A program made the position numbers and the translations under genes. From Fulvia fulva (Eukaryota; Ascomycota; Dothideomycetes; Mycosphaerellales; Mycosphaerellaceae), in the NCBI RefSeq assembly GCF_020509005.1, contig NC_063017.1:4402001-4466000 (forward strand): a stretch of 64,000 nt of DNA. The letters run 5' to 3'. The notes under the pieces are model-generated. The model saw only the letters and a list, made by a program, of their open reading frames with translations, was not told the origin of the DNA and made no database searches. Shown piece after piece: positions 41,831 to 53,317 of the stretch. Positions within the stretch are counted from its first letter, which is position 1; each line of letters begins with the position of its first letter.

Positions 41831-44075
41831 TAACCTTTAACGGTTAATTACGTAGCAGAGGTATATAGGGGTACTACTAAGATATATATAGTTAGGAGGC
41901 GACCTTAGTAGGAAGCTAGGATTTACGAAGAATCTCTCTATAAGGTAAAATACGGGAATCTAAAAATTTCTGATTTATTATCTTTTAGGATCTTAGTATA
42001 TATTTTACGGCCCGCGGACTAGCAAATATATATACCTACGCGTAAGCTATCCTAAGGTCACTAGGCGCGCCCTTACTTACTAGGGTAGTTAGTCGTCTAT
42101 AGTAGTATACTACCTCCTAGTCGGATTCTAGTATATCCTTACTAATATAGAAGTACGTACGGGGTCTACTATCGCTTCGTAGGTATGTCGTATAGCCTAG
42201 TAACTTATAGGTCGTTAGTCTCTTATAGTACGGGTTAATCTATAGCTCCTAGATTACTAGGACGTAGTAGACGTACGGGTCCGCCTCGTATAGGAAATGG
42301 TTCTAGACTATATCCTTACTATAGTTGACATTATACTAGATAATACTAAGCGTATCGAGGCTAGTTATCGTTATCGACAATTATTTCCTCTATAATGTCC
42401 TATATCCTACTACCTTATACGTCCTAGTCTACGCCTATCGGCTATATACTAAAGGGGAGCCGGGCCTAGTTAGATTCCCTCGCCGTAGCTAGTAGAGCAC
42501 GTAGCCTCCCGTACGCCCTAGGTTACGTATCCTTTATATTATTCTCGGCCCTAGGGCGCTTATACCCGACCGCCGCTAGCCAGTTCCGGTATAGACTAGC
42601 CTTATAGTCGCCGTAGAATCTTAGAGCGACGGTTCTATTTATAATTGCCTTATTTTTTGCTAGTTTCCGCTATAGACATTCCGCGCTATACGATAGGTAG
42701 TACCCCGGATAGTTCGCGTACCGCCTCGTAGCCGATATATAGTCCCTAGATATATAGTCTTCTATATAGTTCGAGTAGGCCTATTTGTTTATATACGTAT
42801 AGGTTTAGTATCTATACTATTTGTTGAACAGGTACGGGTGGATAGTAGCGGAGTAGAGTAAGAGATCAATCTTCAACTGACTAATAGCACGAGCATGCAG
42901 CAATATATCAGGAACCAATATGTTGATTGTGTTAGATGTCTATCTAAGCTAAAGGGGAGAGAAGGTATCTCCCTATAAGCTAAGTCATTATAGATGCCTC
43001 AGGCTGCTAGATCACTTCCTAATTGTTAACTCCCTTTGAGATGCTACATCTTAACACTATTAGTATTTAAAGTATTAGAGGACACGAAAGGATAAGGAGT
43101 GCTTTTCGACTATCTTAAGGCTATATTACTAGATTAGGCCTTGTTCTATTACTAGATCCGCCGCTTTCGCGTCTTATAGCTATATAATTAGCGCCGAGGC
43201 CTTCTTACCTTCTAGCTATTTCCTATAGAGCTAAGTCGCCTTCTAGATTAGAGAGTTAAGAGTGACCGGGTTGTCCTCTTAGAGAGTACGTAGGTGACCT
43301 TAGTTAGTTAGGTTAAACTCTTTAGGTATATCGTAGACTAGGATCGTAAATTGCTTCGTTAAGACCTTCGCTAATACCGTAACCTTAGATACCTACTATA
43401 GCTATACCTCTAGGTGCCTCCTAGTAGTAGTAGAGCTAGTATAGATCTATAGAGTACCGTTAGACTATTAGTTTACTACGACTACCCCTAATTAATTAAT
43501 TCGCTAGGCGAGCTCCTTATTCGATAGCTTTGTAACTTCGGCCTAGTCTTCCTTTACTATAATATAGATCGTAACTATATCGTGCGTTAGGCGGGGGCCT
43601 AGTATCGATACCGCGACCGATGCCTAGCTATAGGGGTGTTGAATCCGGGTGGCCTTATTAATCGCCTAAGACGTCGTCCTTATTTCTTATTACCCTCGGT
43701 AATACTATAGTACTAGCGCCGTAGGTAGCTAAGTAATCATTACCTAGAGAGACTAGTATAGGAGCTGATCGTTAGTTTCTATACTTTTTGCGTCCTCTAT
43801 AAGTTGCTGCTAGTTGTCTTAGGAGAGCTTCGCCTATAGAGCCGTAAGCGCCGGTAGTGCCGTAGCCTAGACTGCCATTGCCTAGGAGTTGCCTAATGCA
43901 GCTAGGCACCTCCGCGGCGTTTGGAGCTGAAGAAACAGGGTGAAGAGAACTTCAAGCTGTCCAAATTGAATGAGGTAGAACTCCCTCAATTCTAGGGGCA
44001 GTAGCCTGCTTTATAGATCGTTAGAATGGCCTTGATAAGGGCTTTCGAATGTGTCGTGTTTAGCGATAGCGCCAG
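41831..44075 (-). pseudogene. LINE-X copy 2: ORF1 and endonuclease part of ORF2
   Basis: On the minus strand, 42655-44075 matches LINE-X copy 1 (ORF1). To its left, ORF2 begins near 42370 with an endonuclease: YNVNYSKDIV, then HFLYEADPYVYYVL, then INPYYKRLTTYKLL, and further left RPRTYFYISKDI. Stops are RIP-type. A solo LTR interrupts it at 42822-43056. The left limit is approximate. The right end coincides with that of copy 1, consistent with a full-length 5' end. Confidence 0.65.
42822..43056 (-). repeat. solo LTR of the Copia-2 family
   Basis: The reverse complement of this 235 bp matches the Copia-2 LTR. It is flanked by the 5 bp duplication CTATT (42817-42821 and 43057-43061), and LINE-X copy 1 shows the empty site. 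A few G-to-A and C-to-T changes (for example GGATGGCAGCGG to GGATAGTAGCGG) show mild RIP. Confidence 0.95.
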
Positions 44076-44110
44076 TTCTAGTCGTGTTAATACAAAGTAG
44101 CTAGGTACGT

Positions 44111-45451
44111 CTAAAGACATATATAGTTACGCCGTCGCTGCTTAATAGACTCATCTATCAATGGATCAGCTATAAGCGCAGCAGTGTATCGACCGAAGGT
44201 CCTCACTGTTGTTAGAAGCTGCTTATCGTTGACAATCGGCTCCGGTGTTGAGACTCGTTTATTCGATCGAAGAGCAGCTAGGTCTTGCCTTGCACGAGCC
44301 AATATTGGCTCCGGATTGAAGGGGTAGATACCACACTTCTCGAAGCCGCTTATGATGGTTATTAGCTTCATTGCTTGCCTTCTGAAGGCCTCGAAGTCAT
44401 GCAAGAACTCGAGCTTGTTGTAGTCGCTGCAACTATAGCGAGAAGCTGAACCCACAGCCTCTGCGTGCCAGTGCTTGTAAGGCTGGAATACGACCATATC
44501 TAAGGGCTGTAGAAAGTGTGTTGTATAGGCTGGCAGTGCAAAGGGGATTATCAGATGCTCGTCACAATATTCAATGAATTCAATCGTGAAGTGAGAGCCG
44601 TACCCATCCATCAATAGCAGCCTGTATGCACCTCGCTGTGTCTTCGCAGAGTGCTCGTTGAAATGTCGCAGCCATTCCAGTGTAAGCAGGTCATTCGTGT
44701 ATCCAGAATCACTAACACCTACAACCGTGTCGTCTTCAAGGTGTTGGTACCACGTATTCAAGTGCATCTTCCCTATCAAGATGAGGAAGGCTGGAATCAC
44801 ATGCCCAGCTGCTGAGACAGCAACAACATCCGTACAGCTCTCACGGTTGTTGGCAGTAGAAAGGAAGTTCTTCCTCTTCGGATATTGCGTAAGAACGTAC
44901 TAGTTCTTCGCAACACCAATGCGGAAGCCAGTCTCGTCCATATTCCACATGTCCTCAGGCAATATGCCATGCTCTTGACGGGTCTCCCACAGCTTGCTGT
45001 ACCACCATTCAAGGTCACCAATATCCTATGCCGCTGCTCTTGCTGCTTCCAATGGTTGTTGCTTCACCTTCTTCCATTCTGGATGTCGATTGAGCCATCG
45101 TTGTGGCCACTTCGAGCTCACAATTGGAGGTGATCTGGGTCCAGTATGGTATCGCTTGAGGATCGAATTTGCGCTGATCTGGACCATCCGGAGTCGCGCG
45201 GATACGCCTATCTTGTCACACCTCCTCAAGTAGGTTGCAAGAACAGCTTCTTGATCGTCTGTCAACACCGTGTGCGTACGCGGCCGTGTGCTGCGTGAGT
45301 TGTGACCGAGAAGTCGTCTTCTGAAGCGTTGGTAATCGACACCCCAGTTGGCGGCTACCTGCTTGACAGGACCTGGATTTGACGCGTCGCAGTACCACTG
45401 CACGGCCTCACTAATGAGCTCCTCTTCTTCACGATGGATGGAAGCAACCAT
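44111..45451 (-). pseudogene. pogo/Fot1-like DDE transposase with two stops
   Basis: A single frame from the ATG at 45451 to the stop at 44111 (446 positions) is interrupted by TAG at 45026-45028 and 44900-44902. The N-terminal part has helix-turn-helix DNA-binding features and a CENP-B-like WPQRWLNRHPEWKK. The DDE_1 core shows WNMDETGF, LLMDGYGSHFT and LPAYTTHFLQPLDMVVF, giving the three acidic residues. It would cut and paste a Tc1/mariner-superfamily transposon. The second TAG follows VAKN and could come from CAG by CpA-to-TpA mutation. No terminal inverted repeats are evident; the left end may be lost to LINE-X copy 2. Confidence 0.85.
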
Positions 45452-45453
45452 AT

Positions 45454-46172
45454 TGATGAGATAACGCGTGTTGAATGGAAGATACGCGTGTTGGAAAGCG
45501 TGGTTTTATTGAGGTGTCCAATATCACTGGGTTGTCCAACACCCGCTTCGCGGGTGCATGGGGACCGACACGGCTACTCAGTGTTCAGGAGAATCGCCGG
45601 CTGAAGGGTATCTCCACAACACCTTGCCGGCAGTGGCACCAGAATCGGCTAGTGGAGCTCCTTGGCAGAACTACGTTTAGCGCAGATCTGCGATGAAGCG
45701 CACGGGCACTGGAATATCGGCGCCCTCGTGGCCGTCTGGATCTCCACGTGGGGTGGAGGGCATCTTCAAAGAAACCACACAATCTCAGCACGTTGTCCGA
45801 CCAGACGCACACAGCGCTCCCGCAGACTCACCGAACCAGCGCCAGAACATACATGCCGACGGCGATGAATGACTTCGACGACTCTCGTTGGGCGCACATA
45901 AACCCATCGCGGGCACTGTTGTCGCCTCAGTCTCTTCGCAGCGTATCGCAGTCGGTCCAGCTGGTCATCCGATCGTCACAATCGCGACCGCCTTGAACCT
46001 CGATTCTCACTCTTCCAAACCCATATCCACCCAAGTTCGCGAGAACGAGAATGCTGTGAAGGTACAGTGTCTCCAAGCGACACAACCACAACGATATACC
46101 CGGACGATCTACACTACCCCCAGCCCTAGCGGATTTACAATACATCCGGCAGCCGAAGAAGCCCTCGCCATC
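45454..46172. other. transposon/host junction and GT4 upstream region
   Basis: No convincing gene. There is a hairpin CACCCGC-TTC-GCGGGTG near 45540-45557, and repeated GTGTCCAA/TTGTCCAA words near 45515-45540 that could be the end of the transposase element. The rest is probably 5' untranslated and promoter sequence of the next gene. Confidence 0.4.
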
Positions 46173-47804
46173 ATGGCCGCCATGCAACGCGTAGACTCGG
46201 GGCACGAGTCGCCCAAATCTGAGTTCCCAGCAGAACTCATCGGCCGGAAAGTCCTCCTCGCGACAGAATCTCTCGGCCCCGTCAACGGTGTTAGTCGCAC
46301 AACGCAGAGTCTGGTCGATTACCTTCGCGATCATGGCGTGCATGTGGCAACGTGTGCGCCGTACTACAAGGGTCAGCACATCAACCAGGATTCAAAGCCT
46401 GATCGACAGCCCATCGTTAACAAAGAATGGGTCAGGTCGATGGAAGCAAAGTCTGCAGCTCTTGGTGCGCGGGCTATCGGTGGTGCGTGGAACTGGCATA
46501 ACGATCGCCTGGACCAAGATAAGGAGACGGAGCCACTGCTTCAGCAACAGCATCGGCCGAAGCTTTTCAATCGAACACGCAGCGAAGATGCAAAGCGGAA
46601 GATTGAGCAGTCGCGCTTGAGCCGTATCAATCCAGAGTATCGTCTGCAAGGTCAGGCACTGCCTTACAACCCTGATCTGACCGTCGCATTCCCCTTTCGA
46701 CTTGGTAAAGTCTACGACAGAACGTTTAAACCCGACGTTATCTACCTCGCAAGTCCTGCGTCAGTCGGGTTCCAATTTCTGGTTCAGCTACGACAGCTCG
46801 ATCAGCCGCCACCCACTCTGCTCAACTTCCAGACAGATCTTGCAGCATACGCATCGATCCTCTTCGCCCAGCCGCTCGACAGATACGGCGTGTGGCTACT
46901 GAAGATCGTCCAAGGCTTCCTCTTCCAAGCAGCAGCCGTACACACAATCTTCTATCCGTCGGCATACGTACGAAAGTACATGGAAGACTGCGGTGCACCA
47001 TCCGAGAAGATGATCCAGCTTGGCCGTGGCGTAGACACCGAACTCTTCAACCCAATCCGGCGGGAAGAAGCATACCGCCAAGAAATCGCAACCGACGGCG
47101 AGATCATCTTCTGCTGCATATCCCGCATTGCGCCCGAGAAAGGCTTCGAGTTCTTGGCTCAAGCGGCAGAAAAGCTCAAGGTCAGTGGACTCAAGTTCAA
47201 GCTTCTGATCGTTGGTGGCAACAAGAATCCAGCTGTGGAGAAGGAGGTCCGCGATTACTTCAAGAACGTCAAGGACCAGACTGTTTTTACTGGCATGCTG
47301 CGTGGTACTGCGTTAGCCCGTGCGTATGCTGCCGCTGATGTTTTCTTGCACTGTTCAATCACGGAAACCTTCGGTCTGGTCGTGCTGGAGTCGATGGCGT
47401 CTGGTGTTCCGGTCATTGCTCGCGCGGAAGGTGGTCCAGCCGAGACTGTCAAGCACGGTATCTCTGGCTACTTGACTGAACCAGACGATATGGACCTGTT
47501 TGTTGAGTACGCCAAGCATCTCGCCACCGACCATGAACTTCGAGGAGAGATGGTTTGCAACGCCCGCGAGCAAGCGCTCAACACAACCTGGGACAAGATC
47601 AACAACCAAGTGGCGATACAGCTGGCGACTGCACTGCGCGAGCAGCCTCCGTTGTCTGCGGAGCAAAAGGCCAAGGACGGGTACTATCGTACGTGGAAGA
47701 ATATGTTTGGCGTATACCTGGCAGTCGGTGTTGTGTGGTTCTTTTGGCTTATCGCGGTGATACCCCTGATGCTGTGCGGCTGGGTTCATGGCCTTTTCAA
47801 GTGA
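46173..47804 (+). CDS. GT4-family glycosyltransferase, C-terminal membrane anchor
   Basis: A 543-residue GT-B fold enzyme that transfers a sugar from a nucleotide sugar; the acceptor is unknown. The N-terminal Rossmann-like start is KVLLATESLGPVNGVSRTT (residues 26-44), typical of SQD2/MgtA-like GT4 enzymes. The donor half has GRGVDTELF (284-292), RIAPEKG near 328-334, and the E-x7-E motif in ETFGLVVLE (E408, E416). The last ~33 residues hold a strong hydrophobic segment, so it is probably anchored in the ER/Golgi membrane. A basic, Gln-rich insert (about residues 110-160) is unusual. The frame is open to 45888 but only from a TTG; I chose the ATG at 46173, which has a good context (ATCATGG). 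Confidence 0.88.
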   Translation: MAAMQRVDSGHESPKSEFPAELIGRKVLLATESLGPVNGVSRTTQSLVDYLRDHGVHVATCAPYYKGQHINQDSKPDRQPIVNKEWVRSMEAKSAALGARAIGGAWNWHNDRLDQDKETEPLLQQQHRPKLFNRTRSEDAKRKIEQSRLSRINPEYRLQGQALPYNPDLTVAFPFRLGKVYDRTFKPDVIYLASPASVGFQFLVQLRQLDQPPPTLLNFQTDLAAYASILFAQPLDRYGVWLLKIVQGFLFQAAAVHTIFYPSAYVRKYMEDCGAPSEKMIQLGRGVDTELFNPIRREEAYRQEIATDGEIIFCCISRIAPEKGFEFLAQAAEKLKVSGLKFKLLIVGGNKNPAVEKEVRDYFKNVKDQTVFTGMLRGTALARAYAAADVFLHCSITETFGLVVLESMASGVPVIARAEGGPAETVKHGISGYLTEPDDMDLFVEYAKHLATDHELRGEMVCNAREQALNTTWDKINNQVAIQLATALREQPPLSAEQKAKDGYYRTWKNMFGVYLAVGVVWFFWLIAVIPLMLCGWVHGLFK

Positions 47805-48144
47805 GCGTTATCGATCATTAAGGGGGTGGATCTGGGCATTACGATACCCAATGAGATATGCGGCGGAAAGCAAGATTTTTTGGTCAAGCGGTGGCGTTAG
47901 AAGGTAGGAAGTAAAGGATGACGATGAACAGAAAGGCTTTCGATTTGAGTGTGACATGAAGTCTCGACACAAATACCTTTCCTTGATGAGGTCCGACCGC
48001 TCGCTTCCCCTGCAAGCCTCACCATCGGCGCAGCCAGCATTCCAACCGTCTTACACAGATGAGTCGTTCGGGTGAGATGACCTGTGGCCCGTTGGTGGAA
48101 GACAACATTATGCACGTCCTGAAAAGCCTTACGCTAGGGTGTCA
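47805..48144. other. convergent intergenic region
   Basis: It lies between the 3' ends of the GT4 gene and the small membrane protein gene. I see nothing beyond probable 3' untranslated sequence. Confidence 0.5.
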
Positions 48145-48759
48145 CTAGATTGCTTCTGCCTCCACGTTCTTCTTGCCCTCATCGCTTATGATCAAAATCT
48201 TCATCTTCTCCTTTCCCTCGTTCTCCTCCTTCTCCGCCAATCTGTCATCACCTGCCAACTTCTTCTCATCGTACTCATCCGGCTTCTTGCCAACATCAGA
48301 CGACATAGTCGCGCCCCACATGCCCAGGAAGACGGCAAAAGTCTGTAGCCCATCCGCGAGCATGTCGTAATACTGCACCCATCTGTGAACGTCATCGCAC
48401 TCGAAGTCATGGAACCATGTCCCCTGACGAATGGCAGGATCGCGGATGCCGTGAAATAGAGTCTTAGGCACGTAGAAGAGGAGTGGGAGTAGGAGAAGGT
48501 GGGAGCAACCCACGATCTTCGCCTTGGTGATCTTGTCCATTGGTATGGCGAATGGGATGATCACGACTGTGATCATGGCGAGTGGGATGATGATGCAAAG
48601 TCTTGCGAGCAGATGGACCCATGCGTGAGGAGAGAGGAGGCTGTTTGGTGAGAAGGCGAAGCTGTAGTTATGTGTTGGTCCGAGAACGCGGTCCATGTAG
48701 GCGTTGAATTCGTGGAACCAGGAGAAGCAGCTCTTGACTGTGTCGGTGATGGTGGCCAT
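48145..48759 (-). CDS. small multi-pass membrane protein, unknown function
   Basis: A 204-residue protein I do not recognise. Hydrophobic segments lie near residues 48-72 (HLLARLCIIIPLAMITVVII), 84-98 (GCSHLLLLPLLFYVP) and 136-148. The C-terminal ~50 residues are very rich in Lys and Glu (EKEENEGKEKMK) and probably cytosolic. The ATG at 48759 has a good context (ACCATGG on the minus strand). The frame is free of RIP signs and has host-like codon use. It is convergent with the GT4 gene. Confidence 0.6.
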   Translation of the reverse strand: MATITDTVKSCFSWFHEFNAYMDRVLGPTHNYSFAFSPNSLLSPHAWVHLLARLCIIIPLAMITVVIIPFAIPMDKITKAKIVGCSHLLLLPLLFYVPKTLFHGIRDPAIRQGTWFHDFECDDVHRWVQYYDMLADGLQTFAVFLGMWGATMSSDVGKKPDEYDEKKLAGDDRLAEKEENEGKEKMKILIISDEGKKNVEAEAI

Positions 48760-49027
48760 GGTGTACGTGATGGTGTAGCTGGGTAGTGTGAAGTTCGAAC
48801 AAACTTGGGGAGTGGCAGCTGCCTCTGGCGTGCCTGCTGTTGCAGCAGCATGACAAGGATTATCGCTAGCGTAGCCGCCACAAAGTGAGACGCAATTTCA
48901 CTTCGCAGCTCGGTCCACATCATACAGATCCTGCCTTCTGTCTGATGACGATCTGGCTTTCTCTTCAAGTGATCTTACACGTTCATCGGTACGCCTCTTC
49001 ATTCAACAAGCTGCGCCTGACAGCAAC

Positions 49028-50054
49028 TCACGACCCAGCCAGTGGTGATATGGGCGACAACGTGCGAATTTGGACCACTTCACTTGAAGGTGCCTCGTGC
49101 CTTGTATCTTCCTTCGCAGGCATCTCTTGCGCCACTTCACCAACAGGTAACTCCATCCGCTCTTGAGGCGAGTCCAACTCGTACACCGTGCAACTCTTCG
49201 ATGTTCCCCCACTGGCCGGCAATTCTGCCTTCTCCCAACGGCCGTCGCCGGTCAACGTCAAGGTCCCGCGTGCTGTCCCTTGGCGCCGTACTCTTCGCCG
49301 TGCTCTTCGCCTCGATATTTCAGGCAGAAGCAAGATCAGTAAGAGTAGACCGCCGATCGCGCCGCCGACTCCAATGCCGATGTTCCTGCGCGTTCGTCCT
49401 TCGTCGTCCTCGATGCTGCTGTCTCTGACTGCACCAGTGGTCACAGTGGACGCAAAGGATGGGATGCGGACGGTACAAGGTGTCGCAGATGGCATGAGCT
49501 TCTCTGCTCCAGCCAAGATCGCGACTTCCACAGCGCTAATCGAGATTGCGTCGAGTGTATGGGAGACAAAAACTCCCGGTGCACGACCGATGCATGTTCC
49601 ACCAACGACGTCACCTGGAGGATTGAACGAACAGGCGCTCGACATCGTTTCTGGTGATCGATAGCTATCGCTCACTGTCCACACGAGCGTATTGGACGCG
49701 AAGGTATATTCGGTCTGGGATAGCATCAGCTGGTTCGGAGCGACGAAGTGCAGGAATGGGCACCATTTCGTCACAACATTCTGTGAATCTGTAGTTGTCA
49801 GCTACTATGGTGCTCAGGCATGAATCCACCCTGACGATAGAGCCCCATAACTCAGAGGGACCGTTCCATGGAAATGTCATTGTGACGATCGGTAGACCCG
49901 CGAACCCCTCAGAGGAACTACTGAGAGTAGACCACATTGGGGTCCCCGTCATCTGCGTCAATGAAGGTGGTGAAGTCGTACTCGTGGTCGATGATATAGC
50001 TTGTGTGTCCATATCCAGTTCGTGAGATCCCGTGGGCGTAGCCGATGCAGCCAT
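49028..50054 (-). pseudogene. single-pass membrane protein gene with an apparent frameshift
   Basis: Two overlapping frames together look like one fungal membrane protein. The first (50054 to about 49785) has a Ser/Thr/Pro-rich start and ends in NYRFTECC. The second, shifted by +1 (about 49780-49028), starts at KWCPFLHF and has an extracellular part with paired cysteines. A membrane segment (IGGLLLLILLL), a basic stop-transfer stretch (RRRARRRVRR) and a tail with YELDSP and MELP motifs, common in this class, follow. No intron could join them without deleting KWCPFLHF, so one base seems gained or lost near 49775-49790. It could be a true pseudogene or a sequencing error. Function unknown. Confidence 0.6.
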
Positions 50055-51245
50055 GTTTGTTATCCGAACAAACAAGAATCCACGCTTGGTCTCCGAAGCA
50101 AGATCAGGTCGTCAACACACAATTAGTAAGGTGTGTTCAAGAACGATGTTTATGTTTTTGTAGAGCTGGCTTTAGTGATTGGAAGTCGCTCACCACTTGC
50201 GAGAGACCCGCTGTCACGGATCGGCGTTCAACTCTTGGTTCACGCATGGCGCGTGACAGGTTCGCATACTACGACCGGATGGCTGTAATGTTACTCAGAG
50301 CGTCTATGTCGCCAATATCAATGGCTGATGCATCTACACTGCTGTAAGTACCCTAGCCCTATCGTTTGAGCTGTGCCGTGTAACAGTCACTGCAGCGGCC
50401 ATGGCGACTGCCCGACAAGAGCACGGAGACCTGGTCCGTGGTTATCGAGTATACAATACGTTGAGTAGGTACTGTTGTATGTCAATAATGCACAAGCGTG
50501 CAGATCGAGGTCTATGCTCCCCTCGAGAGATGCAACGAACCAAGACGACTAAATTGCCATGCCACGTGATGCCTCGCGGCTGACATCACGATCAAGCGCA
50601 CGCAGTGGTAGCTGTGGTGATCTTTCAACTGCTTTGGACGACCACCTCTCAACAAGTTCGCGATGCGTCGATAGATTTGTGATGGTTCTCTCATATCATA
50701 TGGTAGCACTGAGGCCTCGGCAAAAATGAACTTGATAGATGATACTCCAAACAGTATTGACTCGTGTACGAAGCACGCTGCAACGTGACTAGTATTGTCG
50801 TATGCGCAGAAAGAATGCATTACTGTGCAGTCAGCTGTCAACACATGAAGTCGCGATGGCAGGGAGAAAAGGTTCGCGTCACATTATTTACCTCGGCGCC
50901 CAAGCACGGGTCGTCACAGCCCCAAATGAGCTTAGCTGAAAATTCCAGGTTGAAGACACGCAGCTGTCCACCGTGCCCCACGCCAAACAACACAGGGAAG
51001 ACGACAACTCATCACCAAGCACACATCACCATCGCGAAACTCCCTCTCCATCAGACACACACCCCTCTGAGCGATTCTGAATCTTTTGATACCCATATAC
51101 CCCATTGTTCGCCGCGTTTCGGGCCCCCTATCGCGCGGTCCTCACTCGGTCGCGACGGTCGCAGGTTCTGCTTTGCGACGGCGGCGGAAGCTCGGCGAAG
51201 CTCGCGGCTTTCGCTGATGCCTGAGGTTCACGTTTCTGCCAGAAC
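50055..51245. other. divergent intergenic region before EPL1
   Basis: About 1.2 kb between two divergently transcribed genes. Open frames here are short and not protein-like. It probably holds both promoters and EPL1 5' untranslated sequence. Confidence 0.5.
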
Positions 51246-53132
51246 ATGTCAACGCGCGGACAGGCACGACATGTCAGGCAGAGGAAACTGAACACGAAGC
51301 AGCCGCTTCGCATAATACGAGAAAATGAAATTGACGACGCCATCGACGATGAATCGCAACGACATATCCCTCAGGTCGAGACTGGTGTCGAGAAGAACGA
51401 AGAAGTCGTAAGTTTACCTTGCACATGATTTTCCACTCACCTTCGTGCTCACATGCTGTAGGAATTCCACTTGCAGGCTGCGATCAATGCAGCAAATGCA
51501 GCCGCTCTCGGTGCTAAGAGCAAGGCGAGCAGCTACATTCCCACACCAGAGGTCCGCAAGGCCAAGGGTATCAAGTATGACGAGCTCTATCCGAAAGTAT
51601 TCTCGCAGCCGGCCACCTACATTCGATTCAGTTCAACGGTGGAGGACTGCGTAGGCGTAGCGTACTGCATGAACGAGGATGACGAGAAGTTCCTGAAACA
51701 GCTCAATGACGGCAAAGATGTTAACGGCCAGGCGCTCAAGGACAAGACCATCCAGTGCTCTGAAGATGGTTTCGAGGAGGTGATGAACTTCCTCGAGGAC
51801 ACCAGCCAGAGACTGCAGCCATTTGCCACTGTGGAAAGCAGCGTGCCGATACTGAGCCTTGATGAGCTTGAACAATCGCGTGAAGAGCCTCTAACCGCCG
51901 AGGCACAGCGAGTCGTGAAGCCGGTTTACCAGTATTGGGCAAGCAAGAAAGGCAGCCGTCCTCTGTTACCGACTATCAAGGTGCGGCTGCTCGACACAAG
52001 CTTGGACGCAGACGATGCCGATCCGTACGTTTGTTTCCGCCGTAGGGAAGTTCGACAAACTCGAAAGACCAGAGGCAGAGATGCGCAGGTGGTGGAGAAG
52101 CTCAAGAAGCTCCGCATGGAGCTTGAGCAGGCTCGACAGCTTGTTGGGATGGTTCGTGACCGTGAGAAGCTGAATGAGACTAATCTTTCAGTCACCCGCA
52201 AGGTCTTCGAGCAGCGCAAGCAGCTCAAAGAGGTCAAAGTCGCTAAGAACATCATTGGCGAGAAGGGTGAAGATGAAGAGCTTCTCGTCAACCAGAAACC
52301 TGTTGCCAAGCCGAAGGGCAGAGGTGATGGGTCTCGACCAGGTCCGACGATCCGATTACGGTCGCTCGGTGACAGTAGGTCTGCGCCAGACAGCGATCTC
52401 ATCTCACTGGCCGATATGCAAGCGCAAGCAGACGATCATGTGGATCGTACCATTGAAAGCCGAAAGGACCAGCACCGGCGGTGGAACAAGGACTGGCAAG
52501 ACCGGACATGGGATCCTATCACTCCGCCACCAGAACCAGCAGATGAGCAAGCAAAGTGGGCCCCTTTACCGGCAGTTGGGACTGGCTATCCAACACCGCC
52601 GCCGTCACTACCATCCAGGAGTTCGCAAGATCGAGATGGCGATGTTGACATGTCGGAGCAGAAGCCGGTACTGGACCATGATGCTGTGGCTGGTGCCGAG
52701 CCTACTTTCAATGTCTTCATCCCTCCACCGTGGCTCGACAACTCCGCCGAGGATGATGAGCCCGACATGAAACGCGTCAAGCTTGACGCTGCACCTGCAT
52801 GTCGTCTGCGCTATGGCCGGGGTGGTCGGGTGCACCTTGAAATGCGGAAGCAGAAGCCAAAAGGCGTGCTAAGTCGAGGCGTTGTCTCTGATAGTGACAG
52901 CGACGATGACGAAGTCGACTACTTTCCCGTGCCGGACCCGAAGACATTTGACTATCGGTCAATGTTGAACAGTCGTGCGCGCTCCGGACCAGAAGGCGTG
53001 GAGCGGAGACAATTCCCAAGTGGAGACCAGACCGCGATGATAGCTGCAGCGCAACAGCAAGCTTCCGCTGCTGCATCCGGCAACGCTTCAAGTCCACCTA
53101 AGCTTGTTACTGCCGGCAGCTCAGGTGGCTGA
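51246..53132 (+). CDS. EPL1: Enhancer of polycomb-like protein 1 (two exons)
   Basis: Subunit of the NuA4 histone acetyltransferase (and piccolo NuA4), needed for histone H4/H2A acetylation in the nucleus. Exon 1, 51246-51407, begins MSTRGQARHVRQRKLNTKQ, the conserved EPL1 start. An intron, 51408-51461, has GTAAGT at the donor and CTGTAG at the acceptor, in phase 0. Exon 2 continues EFHLQAAINAANAAA and runs to 53132. It contains the EPcA region, with TYIRFSSTVEDC, then YWASKKGSRPLLP and DPYVCFRRREVRQTRKTRGRDAQ. A coiled-coil segment and an acidic, Pro-rich C-terminus follow; total length is about 610 residues, normal for the family. It is the first clearly essential host gene to the right of the transposon block. 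Confidence 0.93.
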
Positions 53133-53317
53133 TTGTCGTGGAGGAACTGCTTGTAGACGCTCTTGATACTGGTTGATGGTGCCAGTCGGTCTTGATACCA
53201 GCCATAGACAACTTGTTAGATCAGAACTGTTTGAGATACTCACGCAAAGCTCTTGTAATACTACAAGATTGACTTCGTCCTTTGCATGATATCACTTTGC
53301 CCGTGCCTGTAGGACGA

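Noticed and set aside
45888..46172. 95-residue N-terminal extension of the GT4 protein
   Set aside because: The frame is open but begins at TTG; the sequence looks like 5' untranslated region and the ATG at 46173 has a good context.
46892..47338. 148-codon frame
   Set aside because: Alternative frame of the GT4 gene, Arg/Ser-rich.
50764..51291. Open frame upstream of EPL1
   Set aside because: Low-complexity, overlaps the EPL1 start in another frame and shows no domain; probably 5' leader.
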